Assembly (NCBI GenBank): GCA_947034895.1
Contig: OX344764.1
Span: forward strand, 43,195,348-43,259,347
Reading direction: 5' to 3'
DNA: 64,000 bases
Source: Rhytidiadelphus loreus
Lineage: Eukaryota; Streptophyta; Bryopsida; Hypnales; Hylocomiaceae
The notes under the pieces were generated by a model. It saw nothing but the letters and a program-made list of their open reading frames with translations. It searched no databases and was not told the DNA's origin. Below are positions 1-14,059 of the stretch, one piece after another. Positions within the stretch are counted from its first letter, which is position 1; every line of letters starts with the position of its first letter. The position numbers and the translations under genes are program-made.

Positions 1-391
1 ACACCTCCTGCAGCGGCCAGTGTTACAACCTCAAAACCAATCCCTCCCACTGCGGCAGTTGCAACAATGTTTGCAAGCTCAGTTCAGCCTACAAGTACGG
101 GGAGGTCTACTGCAGGTACGTTGGTATTTCAGTCTCTAGAATCATGCATGACATACTGTTTCCCAATGGCGATATGTTACTGGCGCCCCCATCTTTTGAT
201 TTGGATCCATCGATCGACGTATGCTAGCTAGCTGTGAGCATTAGAATGCATTTGACTTACGCTGACATGATAATGAATTCTAAGATGATTGTGAAATTGG
301 CTGCATGTGACTAACGATGCTGTTGTACGTACGCGCAGCGGGGGCTCTTGTGGATCGTGATGCAAGTCTGGCTGGAAATACAACTCCTCGG
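1..391 (+). CDS. 3' part of an unrecognised plus-strand gene (two exons)
   Basis: Frame 1 is open from the window edge to 115 and encodes a Ala/Pro/Thr/Ser-rich stretch. It ends at a good donor (CAG|GTACGT at 113-121). An acceptor (CGCGCAG) ends at 338, and the next 53 bases, 339-391, continue in the correct phase to a second good donor (CGG|GTAAGT). The spliced peptide runs ...STAAGALVDRDASLAGNTTPR. No domain is recognisable and the gene start is outside the window. I could not place the following exon. It could be a low-complexity tail of a host gene or of another mobile element. The in-phase splice is the only real support. Confidence 0.3.
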
Positions 392-3300
392 GTAAGTACT
401 GCTATCAGTAGAGCAAGTGCGACCACGATCGAGAGAGCTCGATGGATCGAGCCGATGGGCGGAGTTCGGATATCGCTTCAATTCCCAGGTGGCGCTAGCT
501 GCATGTCGATCATGCTGCCACCACCTCACTATACTGCCGGTAGGTCTTGATTGTTGTGAGGGGTCAAAGTACGTACGTGTTGGATTAATTCTAGTGTGAA
601 TTAAATTAAATAAAGTAGTCGCCTAGCTTGAATTGTCGGTAAAGGGTGAACGATCGTTCACCACTAACTATTCAACATGAATAGTTGAACTTACTGAATC
701 GAAGTGACGACTCACAGTGTTGTATCCATACAGTAGCTACATATATATATCGTGTAGCTAGCTTGCGTCAAGGGGATCATGCATGGAAGTTTGCTGCAGC
801 TGAAGTTTCGGAGTGGAGAAGCTTCGATTCAGTGGAGTTCCCCTGACACAGACGTTGGTTTGGAAGGGGAGTACGTGACCGTAAGTCTTCCCTTCGTGTG
901 TTGGTATTTGTCTGAGTGACAACAATAAGAAAAGCCGTAGCTTGCTGTGAAAGGGTTGCGTGTCGTACTGTAACAGATCATGCTCCTGTTGTAGTTCATG
1001 AATGTCTCCAACTGCTCCCATTGTCTTATCGGTCTATTTTCCAAAAAACAGTCAAAAGCTGACTGCATATGGGTTTGGCCATCTCAGTCATTCTTGGACA
1101 GAATATATTAACCTTTGCAGTCAAGAGGTGTCAGTTCAAAATTTCTTTGTTATCGTGCAAAAGCCTCAAAGCATCGGTAAGATCTTGAAGAAGATTCACT
1201 TGCACGCTACTCACAAAATTTTAATTTATCCAAAGGTCACCTAGCTTGAGAAAAGTTACATGAGAATCACTCTTGAGTGGGATATTCTCTACCATACGAC
1301 TAATAAAAAAACATGAGTAGTCCACATGTAGGGTTACATTTTCTATTAAAAACAAAAACATAAATGCATATACCCTTTGATTAGGGCAACTATCATAAGA
1401 GGACCCACAATTAGTATACATTATCATGTAGATCTTTCATAATTCATTAGTCATTTCATTTTCTAAGTTTATCATAACCATGTTTCAATCAAACTTCTAC
1501 ATTTTAGGCCCCTTTGTAGAGTAGAATCATTGTTAGCAATACTAAAGATAATTTGAAAATTGAAAGTGCCCTAAAAAAACATTGCTTAAGAACATGAGCT
1601 AGATTTTGAATGATGCTTAAGTAACACTAGATGTTTCCTTTAGAGATATTTGTTCCCAATGATTTATCTAATTATTTTGTAGAGGACATATTGACATAGT
1701 GCAAATATTTAATATTTATTAATTTTGGAGAATGAATTATTACTATCTATATACAATAATTCTTATTAGTATAGTATTTTATATCTATACCAATCATATA
1801 CAATAAACATCCTATATATTGTATAGAATTCAATACAATCATACAATATAATTTAAACTTCTCATACAATGTATAGGTGACACAAGAAGATTGGCAAGGT
1901 GGTTTAAGAAAGTTTGGAGGGGGGAGATGCATGTTGAAATATAATACTCCAGAGTTGACGCCATGTCGGTCTTTTTGTGTGAGGTATACATAATCATAAG
2001 TTTTTAACTCAGGGGGGCATTTAGAGTGTCCATTAGAAACCACGTGTGAACAAAACTTTGGCCCCCCTATATACTTTTTGAATTTTAAATAAAACAAAAT
2101 TTAAAAAATATGAATAGATTTTCCTACTTTGAAAGTTTATATTTTGAATTATTGATATTTTTATTTGTTAATAATAATTAGTTACAAATTTTTGAAGTAA
2201 AAAGATACACTGTAGAACTGAAAAATAACTTTCACACCCCTATATTATATAAGAAAAAATTGTTTAAAAAATGAACAAAAAATTCCTAAAAATAACTCAT
2301 TATTGAAAGCTCATTTTGAGTTGAATATTGACTCAATGGTCATCTAAATGTGTTCTCTATAATTATTTGAGTTGAAAAACATGTCATTTTAGTTCATTTT
2401 CAACCTCTTCTAAAAATCATTTCATATTTTATTTGAGTTGGAAATTTTGGCAATAGAAAGGTATAGTCATTATTAAACAATGTTTAAAATTTTAGGTTGA
2501 AATTATAGTTTATTAAAAACCACTTGTTCGCACGTGGTTTGTTATAGTAGAACTAAGTGCACCCCCCAAGGTTCTTAAATAATTATAAAACATTTTCCTT
2601 TTATACATTTTGGTAGTCTCACCTTTGACAATGCTTATGATTGGAACAATGTCCTCAACTAAGAATGAATTACATAGGCAAAAGAATCCCACTGGCTGGG
2701 ACAAAAGAGCACAAACCTGGGTTGATCCCATATCACGACACTCAAGGAACGTGACTGCACGCGAAGGCCACCAACCCATCACCCTAGGTGGTTTTCCTTG
2801 CGGATCTATCAATCTCCAAAACTCAAACACCATGAAGTGCTGAGTGCAATATGCCTTGTGGAAATGGACAAGTAACCAAATGAATAAAGCTTGACAGAAG
2901 GGGGGCCAAAGTCATTCTGATCGATTCACGCATGGTCGATACATGCCAGAGGCATACAATATATAAAACATCAGTCTTAAGGATTCCGCGTATCTTAGTT
3001 GTGACATCAAACGTTGATGATGTGCCACCAGCAGCATTGATCCAGTTTGCGATTCTTTGCCTGTGAATATCTGCATCCACATCACCTGGAAGTAATTATA
3101 ACATAATTAAGTCCACAAATGCTTGGAGAATTTCACACATGAAATAAAATACTCTAGTGCAAAACCTCAATAAGCGAGTTAGAATTATGAACCTTGATTG
3201 TAGCTAACCTGACCACCCTCACAAGCCAAACTATCCTAGTATTCTCCTATGTACTCCTTCACGTATCTTCCCCAAAACTTTCTGTTTCATTCACATTGAA

Positions 3301-6300
3301 GCAGGTGATTATCTTCTCACAACGCTTTTGAATGGAAAGAGGTTCTCACTCAGTTCCAATAATGATACTCTTACAAAAACGCTCCCAAAATCCAAAACTT
3401 TCCAAATTAATCGAAAAATCTCACAACGTGACAAAGCCTTGAGTTGCCATCCGTTGAACCCAAAGTCCATGGATAGCCACTTCATCCACTCTAAAATGGC
3501 CTTCCTAATGAAGTCCTCGGAATGATTGATATTTGGAGCAACATGGAAGAAGTCCCTTGGCACAGTAACAAGCTTCGCGAGTAGATGGATTAAAGTAAAA
3601 ATACTAGCACTAATAGATATTTTCAGAGTAAGAAGAAATCCATTACTTGAGTTCAAGGTAAAGTTTACCGCTCTTTGGATTGCCCTGCCCTTGAAAGTTA
3701 GGGTCATCCTTTAGGATAGCCTTAGGTCTATAGGCCAATTTACCTCCAAATGGATTCCATTTGGATTCAGATAATTACAAGTACTAAAGTTTTGTATATT
3801 CACTTCACCTAGACCTTAAAGTTTTTTTGGTGTACACCACAAAACTGAATGTTCACGGTTTTCAATATATTTCAAATTTTCAATTGCTTCAAGAACTTTG
3901 AAAAAGAGAATTCTTTGGAAGGTCACCTTGTGGTCAGTAGATTTATAGTTCTAACAAAAATTATTGAGTTTCATAAGTTGTATCCATAAGTCGGTTGGTT
4001 AGAATTAAAAATCTCTATGTTGTGAGGCCTCCATAATCTGTATGATCATTGTTAATTAGGATGGACAAAATTTTCTTTACGATGTTGTCTACATTTTTGA
4101 AACAATCTCATTATATTAAAAACCTTGATTCTATTGTTAAGATACAGTTAAAAAAAGTAAACAATCAGGTTTAGTATCGAAGGAATGTAGAATGTTTTTT
4201 TGGTCACGCTGCATCACCTGCTTCTTGATTGAGGACTACGTCTCCTAGGACCTAGAGCATAAGAATTGGTGGTTGATTTTGGTGTCACAAGTAGCATGAC
4301 TGACTCGCATTTCATCATAACTTTTGAAGCATGAAGCTAATGAACTTGAATTATTTATTGAAGATTGATGTTTCAATAATTATCAATCCCTTGAATTTTA
4401 GAAATTAGAAAAAAAACATTTTATATTTAAAAGTCAATTTTGCTAATTTGTCACACTTTTGGATTTAGGGATTTTTGGTACTATAGAAGTCCCCCAAATT
4501 AATGACCTAGAGCTAAAAAATTTGTGATCTATTCCCACATTAGGCAGGCATGTTCCTACCAAGGGGAATTTAAAATTATATTATTTTATGTCCTCCGCGT
4601 TCATGCAAATAGGGCTCCAATGCGTTTGCACTTTTGAACATTGAAGATGGTTTCAAAATCATTCTTTCGGTGAAATCTCTTCACCATGAATTCCTCCCAA
4701 ATGGAAATTTTTTAGTTTCTTTGTAAATTATTTTCTCTATTTTTTACAATTTAAAACATCAAAGTACCTATTTTCTAGAGACTCTCTCTCCTACTTTGAG
4801 AATTTTTCTATGTTTTTCCTTCTTAAGGTACCTTATTCTTAATGGTATATACATTGGTTATATTTTAATATTTAAAAAAAAATTCTAATACTCCCCACCA
4901 AAAGGATGAAAATTGCCAAAATGCTACAAAATCAACCACCTTTTCTTGCCTAAATCTTTTCTTGCAACTACCCAGCAAGAAATTTTGATGTAAGAAACAT
5001 ATGTATTACTTGTCCGACCCTTAGCATGGGAACAAAAAATACATATAGAAGGCTACAAGAGAGTCACACTATGGATTCATGGACAGAAGGCAAGACCTAA
5101 ACCTTGGGTCTGTTCCACTTACAAGAATTTTACATTTATACATCATATTTATATAGCCAGTTTTAGTTCCTCCAATTTGCCATAAGTAGAATTCAAGTCA
5201 TATAAATCCTCTGGCATGTAACATGCAATGATTCATTCCTCACACCGGAAACTCAATTATGTTGAATAATGGTACCACTTTGTCATATATGATTTGATTA
5301 ACACCATACAAACTATTCTACATATAATGTAGAAACCAATTTGTATGTTTTAGGAAACAAGGCTACATTAACCCCTTTACAATGTTATAACCAATAGTGG
5401 CTTGTAGTTCACAAATTCTTGTAATTTCAAGATTGAACAACAGTACAAGTAGGAATACAAAAAATTACAATATTGGGGGCAAATTAAATGTGAAAATTCA
5501 AGGTAAAAAAATAATGTATCAAAATGTATAATCCTCACCAGCCCTAAGAGAATAAGGCTTTTTGCATATTCAAACAAATACAAGGCCTTGTACTTACATG
5601 TTGTGTAGATGCAATACATATTTATTTTGTATGAGATGGAATAACTGGTTTCATGGCAATTGGGGTGCATGCGTTGGAGGCTAGACAATAGAGACATTTC
5701 TTGGATCCTAAAGCTTATACTTTTTGAGGTGTTTTGCTAATTAAAATGGCCGGATTGTGGAATTTTTAATGTGTTGTTCAACCTATGGATTGATGACACA
5801 AGCGCAAGGTGCCCACCAAGAAATTATGATGTTGTAGGTGGTCAATAAAGATCTTGTAACTTTATTAGGCCTAAAGTTCTTATAGGCCATTGAAGAATTT
5901 GGCATGGGATTCTTAACGTATTGCAAGCTAAAGACAGGTTGCCTTGGTCCACGTGAGACTTGTAAACCAAAGGTTGCTTGCACTAGGTGCACAATATCTC
6001 TAATACATGTATGGCACACTTGGTCAATTCAAGGCTTTCTATTGTTCTATAATTTATATGGTGCTATGTGACTCTGAATTTTCTCAAAATCTCGATGATT
6101 GTCCATATGCAAAACACTGCCTTTGCTACATGTCACCTAGAAGGAGCACAATTATAAAAAAAATCACATCAAATTCTAACACATAAAGCAAATTTTGTGG
6201 CCTACGAAGATGCAATAATGCATTTCACATGTTGAACCTTTACCAGTGGAATTATACAAGAAAATCATTGAAATGCTACTATAAGTGTAAAAATTCTGAA

Positions 6301-8810
6301 AATTTCAAAATACAGTTCCCTCTATAAATTGTATGTTTACAAAAAAAAGGCCTTATATGACACATTGGACATACATACTTGCATAATGTATAAATTTTCC
6401 AAATGTATATAGTGATTGTATCAAATATAGCAACCTATATTGGGGATTAAATCTTGCCGTTTCGTAACGTCATTAAGGGTAGCTTGAAATGTAACCATTA
6501 AAAAATTGGAAAAAATTTATTATTATTTTTATTTTCCTTGTATTTGTATCGGAGGCCAAAGTTAAATGGCCTTATTTTGGCCTCAGAATTTTTGTAATGT
6601 TTGCCAATTGTAACCCCATTTTAGGTAAAAAAAACATTTGTCCCATTACAGTTGGTGTTTTCAAGGAAGGGGATTTTCTAATAGATGTATCCATCTAGAA
6701 CTTGATATAGTTTCCATAGGTATGAATTCAAGATCTCTTGCTCAAAGATAGCATGGATATTTGCTCAAAGTACACTTGCTAAATAGAAGCATTTGACATT
6801 TAAGATTGACAAATCAACATAGAGTAGACATTTGTTGGATTTGACAAAAAGAAGAAAGATCTAGATATACAGACCTTGAGGAGCACCTGAGTGTGTCGGA
6901 GGAGGAAGCCAAATAGTTGTGATTCCACATCTAGAAAGACTAGTGGCCTTCACTACATTTCCAACCACCATTGTCATTTCTAGTTCTTCCAATTGAAACC
7001 TTGAAACTATTATAAAAGCCAAGTTGTTATATAATGCACAAATGAGAGGAATGAATTATGAGAGCTAGAATACTAGTCTAATCCTTGGTACAGACAAATT
7101 TTACAAAGAATAACGTTTGAGATTTGACAATGATTCATTTTCTAGTGGTATTAGAATTTTTCCTAAACCCTAAACTACTTCAGGAAGAAGAAATTATATA
7201 GAGCATCTAGCAATCAACAACTTCATCCAAATAGTAAAGAATTCATTAATGACAATTGCAACCTTAAGAAAACACAAATTGTAAAAGAACTACAACCACA
7301 ATGCTTTGAAAGGAAAGGAAAATCATAGTCCAACTCTAACTAGTAGAAACTCTTGACAAATTCACACTCTATGCAGAGAGTGCAAAAAGTGAGAAAGGTT
7401 AAAAGCATTGATGGTCAACATTTGAGGTGAGTTTGGCAACAAGTGTGAAGGTAATGGCAAAGCACCATTTTATAAGGAGTAAGATTTGTTGCAAAGAAAT
7501 TAGAATGCAAATCCTAGTGAAGAGCAAAACAAAAGTGAAAGTTAAATCAAGAGCAAAGCAAAAGCTGAAAGCCTAAATTTGCATCCTTCGGAGTATTTCA
7601 AGACTCCTTTTGAGTTTTTGGAATACTTTCTTTGGTCCTACATGGGGAAGGGGATTTAATATCCATGATCCCTGTGAAACTAGAGGATGACGGCCATACG
7701 ATCATTTTGTATAATACAAAAAAATTGAAAAAATTGAATTTTGTGATTGCACTTTGAGCCTTTAGAATCCTAGCCCCTTCAAAATTTTAATTTAAAAAAT
7801 ATTACTTAAATGTTTTAAATACTTTGGAGGACTGCAAGCTCTAAGGATAGTTACTCATTGACAAATTATTTATGGCAAATTGCAACAAGATTTGGAGAAA
7901 AAGATTATTAAAGGATAAAAATGTTAGAGGTTTACAATGATTTAAAGAATAAAGATACATGTTGGTGCCAATTATTGATAGGATTCTAGAGTGGTCATTT
8001 TTTACTTACATATTATTATTCAAAAAAATTAGTTTTATTTATACACTAGTACCTGAAGTCTTTTAGGAGACCTAGTGCTAGTGATTGGTGTTGTATTGGG
8101 ACAGTCAATATACAAAAGGAAAAATGTAATTATTTTTATTATTATTATTTTGAGTAGAATGTTGGTGGTTGAATACTCTTTAAGGTTACATATTGGTGTA
8201 AAGTAGAGTGTCATGAATATTATTGATAACATCGTAAAGGCCAAAGAATTGCATATTTATCGATGAAATTTGAATCAATGAAAGATTTTTTGGGATGGTA
8301 TAGCAATGCATCTATCACTTGAAATGGAGCTCTTGTGCCAAAAGCATGGTTGTATTGTGACAAAGTCATTGAATTGGATCTCTTAGTGCTTGAGATTTGG
8401 TGAGAGAGTGTAACCCCTAAAGGCTTTTAACTATGTTTTCATCAAAAATGTCATTCTACTACAAGTAACAAATTTTAGAAAAGAAACATTTTTGGACACA
8501 TGTAACCATAAGAACTTGTATTACATTAGTTTGAGAAGACGAGGAAAAAGTTTCAAAAGTTTCAATCATATAGATTGCAAGATATTACCGTTTGAAGTGA
8601 TGAAAATCCTTTTTCAATGGCCCTACAAAAAACCAAGCAACTATACTTTACATTTATATGAAAAAATGTTCAAAATGGTGGTGTTTCTTTGGATTCAATC
8701 TTCAAGGCAAGTTGACTACATTCTTGAAAAAATTTAGAATTGTACAACATATGGGAAAAATATAATAAGTAGAAAGAAATAGAAAATGCATTAGGGGAGA
8801 AATGAGGCCT
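392..8810. other. AT-rich stretch without a supportable gene
   Basis: About 8.4 kb of AT-rich DNA. Open frames here (for example minus 2513-3080 and 3309-3707) are short, contain no motif I recognise and are not linked by convincing splice sites; I treat them as chance or as relics of old insertions. Around 1745-1875 the string ATACAAT/ATTGTAT recurs several times on both strands, which may be a worn repeat. Nothing else stands out. Confidence 0.6.
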
Positions 8811-8816
8811 CTAAGA

Positions 8817-8864
8817 GACTGTCTGGCCATGGTTCCCCATGCTGCAAACCATGGCCAGACAGTC
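8817..8864. repeat. Perfect 18-bp inverted repeat (hairpin)
   Basis: GACTGTCTGGCCATGGTT at 8817-8834 is followed after a 12-base loop by its exact reverse complement at 8847-8864. It lies in AT-rich DNA close to the left border of element A. It could be a small foldback insertion or a cruciform-type site; no gene adjoins it. Confidence 0.7.
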
Positions 8865-9222
8865 AGAACCCATATTTAACTAATTATGGACAATTACACC
8901 ATTTATGGACAAGTTCGAAGTCCAAAATCATGTAATAATAGAGAAATAAGTAATAGAAAATCAAAAAAAGGTGTCGGTGGGCGACCTACACATTGTCCAT
9001 TTAAACTGGTTGTCCGAAAAAGTAGATTGAAGGACATTCCATTGGCTGTTAATAGAATCCAGAAGTCCAAATATAATTTTTGAGCAAGATGTACCGTGAG
9101 AGAAGAGAAGAGATGCCTATAACCGTGACACACAAGAAGAGGCAGATCCCTTGAACAAAGTCCGCATTAAAATACCGCATGACTTTCCAATTGTGAGAAG
9201 GCAACACGCAGTTGGGCGGAGT

Positions 9223-9822
9223 TGTCAGCTGGCAGCCGATGAGAGCGTCGACATTATAATGTGAAGCGAAATCAGAGCAATGCATTGACAATCAATAAAG
9301 GGAAATTAGGCATTCGAAAAGCCTAGTAAGTAGAAGAAATTGTAAAATCGCTCGTAGAGTAGGCACACTAAATTGACCACGACAGCGCACATAACCGTTG
9401 TCATTCTAGCGATAGAGAAGGAGACTTGAGACTATGACGTCTGAGCCCCTGACAGAGGTAATACTGCACTCACCGATACAAGTGGTAACTGTATCGGCGG
9501 GCAGCCGACAGTAAGACTACATTGAGAGTGCACAGAATCGAGGGAGTTTCAAACTCTGGGATCGAGGCAGTTTCAAAAATGGATGCAGTGGAGCATCATA
9601 ATATTAATTAAGAATGCAGTACATATCCATTTCCATTCCATCACCAGGAAGTAGATGTCATAATCCGACTAGAAATAACTGTACATGATGCATGAAGATG
9701 ATCGACTTAAAGTTCTGTGCCATGAAGACGCAGCCTAGTCCTTCATATCGGCTGGCAGCCGACAACTCCGCCCAACTGCCAATTCATTGAACAAGTAGCG
9801 ATGTATCGGCTGGCAGCCGATA
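9223..9822. repeat. Left-flank cluster of element A palindromes
   Basis: Four copies of the A palindrome lie downstream of the transposase stop: near 9224, 9484, 9748 and 9804. The first and third are each joined to the string GTTGGGCGGAGTTGTC (or its reverse complement, at about 9210-9226 and 9762-9778), making a spaced inverted repeat of about 35 bp arms that encloses roughly 0.5 kb. This looks like a structured subterminal region of the transposon. Confidence 0.6.
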
Positions 9823-9843
9823 GAACACATGAAGGTGAACGCG

Positions 9844-12800
9844 TCAGTCATCTCCTTCGTCGTTAGCATCTCTGTCCTCCGCTGTCCTCGCGGCCTCTAG
9901 ATTCGCAATCGCAGAAACGATCGAGGACTCTGGAATAAGATGAGATGTCGGAGGTCCCTTCTTCGCATGCGAGGGCATCCTGTGCGAGTACAGGACAATG
10001 CGCACATGAACAAGCTGTGGAAGTCTTAGTTCTTTATGCCATCGTCGAGTCCAGCACTCCCTGGCGACGACCGCTTTACTCTCCCTCTTGGCTTTCATTG
10101 GAGTCCACCACTCAACTTTGAAAGTGCCATAGGATGGTCCCTGCGTCATGTTGACACACTCCAGTACTCGTCCAAGCCACACAGGGAGGTAATTATTGTG
10201 ACAAGGTCGACAGAGAACAAAGTCCCCAAGGAGAACATCCCTGAAGGGATTAAAGCTCAACTTTGGTCTATCCTTTGCCGGCCCACAGAATGGAGTAGGT
10301 TCTGGGTCGTCCTCAGGAGTGGTGTCTATTGGATTGTTTGGATCCGCCCCTTCTTCAGGAAATGCAGTAGCGTGATCTCTTTTCCAATCTGACGTCGGCC
10401 AAAATCCCTCTTGAAGCGCAGTGGGTGTTGCGGGCAGAGGCGAACAAATCTCCGAATGGATTCGTTCCCAATATGCGACACAACCTGCCATTTCGTCGGC
10501 ATATCTTTTGTTTCTGGCCATCCCCGACTTCCAGAACTCGATGTACTTTGCGATTCCATTCTTGATGAAGGATTGCTTCTCATTGCATTCACTAGCCCTT
10601 GCGACTTCTTTGTCAGCGTTTCGCTTCCTTGGGTTAATTTCGACGCTTCCCCAGAGTGCTTTGAACGGAACAGGTATCGGGTCTCCCTACGGGATTTTCG
10701 GTCCCCCGTCCTCGTCCGCTATCCACATTTTGACCGGTGGCCCCGGAGGAAGCCACGAAGAATCCGTTGTCCTTTTCTTGTACCTCATGACTGGCCATCC
10801 TCGATCATCTCCTGATTCTTCTACGTAGAATTTGAACAGGTGTTTATCCCCGAGTCCCACAATCTTGTTGACACCGTCATGATGAAATCCTGTGAGGTAT
10901 GATTTGAAGTCCGCCACTTCCTAAACAAACTCCGGGATGAAGGCGACAGTCTTCTGTGAATCCATGAACGCCTTCATGAGGTCTGCAAGGACGTAAGTGT
11001 TTTTCCTTTTGATTAGTTTTGACAGATAACTGAAGTGTGCGTCAATGTCTTCGTGCGTATGTCCGACAATGAGAAATCCGACAGTGACCTCCTTGAAGAT
11101 GCGCCTGGCTGTGAGCAATGAGCAGAATGCCATGAGAAACCTATTTTTATTGTCTTTGGCTGAGTTGTCTAGTTGCAAGAAAAGCTTCCTTGGAAGAGGA
11201 ACATGTGGGTGTCCAGGCCCTGGAGTTTTTGTGAACTTGTCCGAGGCCGTCGGAATTGATGAGTTGCATCTTGACTTTCCATGCAGCAATGCCTCGAAGA
11301 AGCTGTTCAGGGGTGGAGTTGAGAACAAGATCTTTGACTCTCGAATAGGTGGCAGCTCGAGAGCACAGAAGACCCTGCACAGCGACGATATGGTAAAATT
11401 GGAATTCCCTGGCCACAATGATGTGGAGTAATGCGCATACGCGCCATCTCCATATCCATGTGTGAGCATACCAGTACAGGAGATTGGAATTTGGCCGAGC
11501 CGTGCGGTGGCCTTGGTGATTCGCTGCATCCTTGGAATAGCGGTCTTGGTGGTGTTCATCTTGTCGTGAATGATGCAGAGGAACTCCGACGGGTTTTGCA
11601 CAGACTGCGCAGTCCATCCACCGTATACATTTCTACATGCGCGTTGGTAATTGAGATGTCTCTCTCTGTCATCCACTAGCGCCTGCCACTCGTCACACCC
11701 TCTCGGATACTTTGCAATGAACTCTACAAGGAAGTCACACTCTGTACATTTGGAGAAGTTACTTCCCACCGGCTTGACCTCGACGTTCTTAAAATGAGCT
11801 TTCCGAAGTCGGCTAATGGCAGACTGGGAGACTGGCAACATGTTACAGATTCCATTGACCTGGGGGGCACATCCAGGTATATGAGACATGGCGAATGTAG
11901 AAAAACTATATCGGCTGCCAGCCGACAGCCCTGAACTACATGGACAAACCCACCGAAATAAAGGTACCTCACACATGCAAAGAATCTGCATTGAACTGGA
12001 CCTAGTGCATTCAGATTGAGCATTATCGGTTGGCAGCCGACAGAAGTAATCGCGTAGTGCAAATGAAGGAGGAAGGAAACGGATACGTACATAATTGACT
12101 TGCTGACGCATGTGATCCCAGTTCATTGCCGAGGGGACTACCTTGAGATTGTCCACGCGTTTGTTTCCCACTAGTCTGAATTCGTTTGGCATCTGGTCAG
12201 CATTGTCGTTGATAATCGTTGTGAGAGTTGCTTGAGCTTGAACGGTTTGCGGACGTGGTCGCCTGGCCCTCGCATTCCCGTGCGACCCGCTAATAGTTCC
12301 TCTAGTGGCCGCAGCCTTATATACATGATAGGCCGACCTTGAGACCCCGTGAATAAAGTACCAGGCATTCTCGCAAACATCGACATTTTCTAGAGTGATG
12401 AACTTCTTCCCTGGAACAGAACCTGGATGAAGCTGACTCTGGACGGCATACGCCGTTTCCCTCCTGGACTCGAAGTTGCAGGCATAGAACTTTTGTCGCA
12501 GACTTCTCGTGTGTTCCCATGGAAACGTCTGGCAGCATCTGAGCTTGCAGCACTTTTGGGAGCTGACTTTTCGTATGTCAATCTCCGACGTCTTTCTCTA
12601 CAATTTCGACAGTGTTTCAGATTCCTTGATAAGTACCCTTCGACGGACTGAGCGGTATGGATTCTTGGGTACTCCTTGCATTCCGTCGTCATCAGAACCA
12701 TTGACCTCCGCCGCCTCCGAGCAGAGCGTGACAATTTCCAAAAGTAGCCTTCCCCCTTCTAATCTTGCATGTGTCAACCTCCATCGCATAGTTGTCAATT

Positions 12801-14007
12801 GTAGTGCGTCATTGTCAGATACAAACATCACTCCCACGTCTGAGTCTCCGAGGACCGCATCGTCGCAGGCCTCGTTTGGAAGGCATACTTGAATCATTGC
12901 CCTTCCAAAGATAGAGAAGTCGTCATTCAGAAGTTCACAGTATTGATTTCTCCAGAGTGGTTTGTCAGGGAAAGGTAGCCCCGACTGCACACCATTTGAG
13001 CTGCCTCGTCGTTCATTACTTCCTCCAGTTTGATTAAAAGCCTCCGAATCGACTAAGCTGTCGTCCGCACTAGGACCAGATCTAGAGTCATCATCGCTAC
13101 TAAAACCATGGACATTGGGCATACGATCAGCGAACTCGTCCGATGAGTATAGCCTATCTTCTCGATCATCTTCGTCTGATGCAACTCCAGGAATATCCGT
13201 GTGTTCCGCCTCTGCAAATTCCAGATGGACATCAGATGTGCTTCCACCGTTTTCCGAATTACCATCCTTAAGTTGTTGGATGAAATGATTATGTGAGGTA
13301 CCTATCGGTTGGCCGCCGACAAGCTGTAGCACCGCATTCGAAGCATGGATAGGCAAGACCTTGTAACCACTCTACAGTATCTTGTACCCAACACAGCGAT
13401 TCATTGTGATGTAATCTGGAATCTCGCAATAGGCAACCTGATCCTTGAATTCATCTAGGACATTGAGTAGCCTGACGACCACGAAGAAGCTGTGAGGAAC
13501 CCGGAAGCCTTCCCAATAACCCTTCGGAGAGACTTCATTAATTACGCCGGATCCAACATACCGAAGGTCGGTTCCAACAGTCAACAAAAGAGCGACCTCC
13601 ATATTAACAGTGAGTGACAGGAACTGCTGTATGGGTTTCTTATCCGTGTTCACATGTATCGGCTGGCGTTCGACACCAGCAGAGGTAGACCCTTCCGATT
13701 CAACATGTGGATAAAGATTGCTCGCCTCCCAGAGGATTGACCTTCCCGTGCAATTTCTGAGGAAGACCAAGTCTCCCTCAGGAAATGGAATTTCCATGTC
13801 CAAGTTTTGTGGGACGTCAAGTACATGGACATGGACAAGGTTGGGCTTCCCATTCATCCGTCCCTCCACGACAACCCGCCCAGCATAGTACAGTCCTTCT
13901 AGGGTTAGAGCGACAACAACTCCCTTCCGCAACTTCAGTCTCCCTGAGTTTCCAATTCTGGTAAACGTCTCGATTGCAGTCATGTCGTAGCCTGCAGACC
14001 CTTCCAT
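9844..14007 (-). pseudogene. DUF7869-type DDE-like transposase of element A, disabled
   Basis: Two exons on the minus strand: 14007-12091 and 11859-9844, with donor GTACGT and acceptor CCCCAG; the frame is kept across the 231-bp intron. The product aligns along its length with the intact transposase at 18458-21295. Shared landmarks are the Cys-rich CCKLRCCQTFPWE, the CTECD block, the putative catalytic blocks CIIHDKMN, LQLDNSAKDNKNRF and IVGHTHEDIDAHF, and the C-terminal GFWPT and PVWLGRVL. By family analogy it would cut and join the element's ends. Four in-frame TAG codons break it (13374-13372, 12600-12598, 10923-10921, 10689-10687); otherwise the frame is open. The N-terminal 210 residues seem to hold two similar beta-rich repeats ending in RSILWE and CVGYKIL. 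The intron carries two palindromes, and two more are within coding sequence (about 13305 and 13658). Confidence 0.7.
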
Positions 14008-14059
14008 TATGTCAAAGACTACGGCGCTTTAAGCAGTGACGACTCTAGTGAAGCAATCA

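Noticed and set aside
2513..3707. Minus-strand frames of 85-132 codons in the left AT-rich region
   Set aside because: No recognisable motif, no splice continuity, and plus-strand frames of similar length overlap them.
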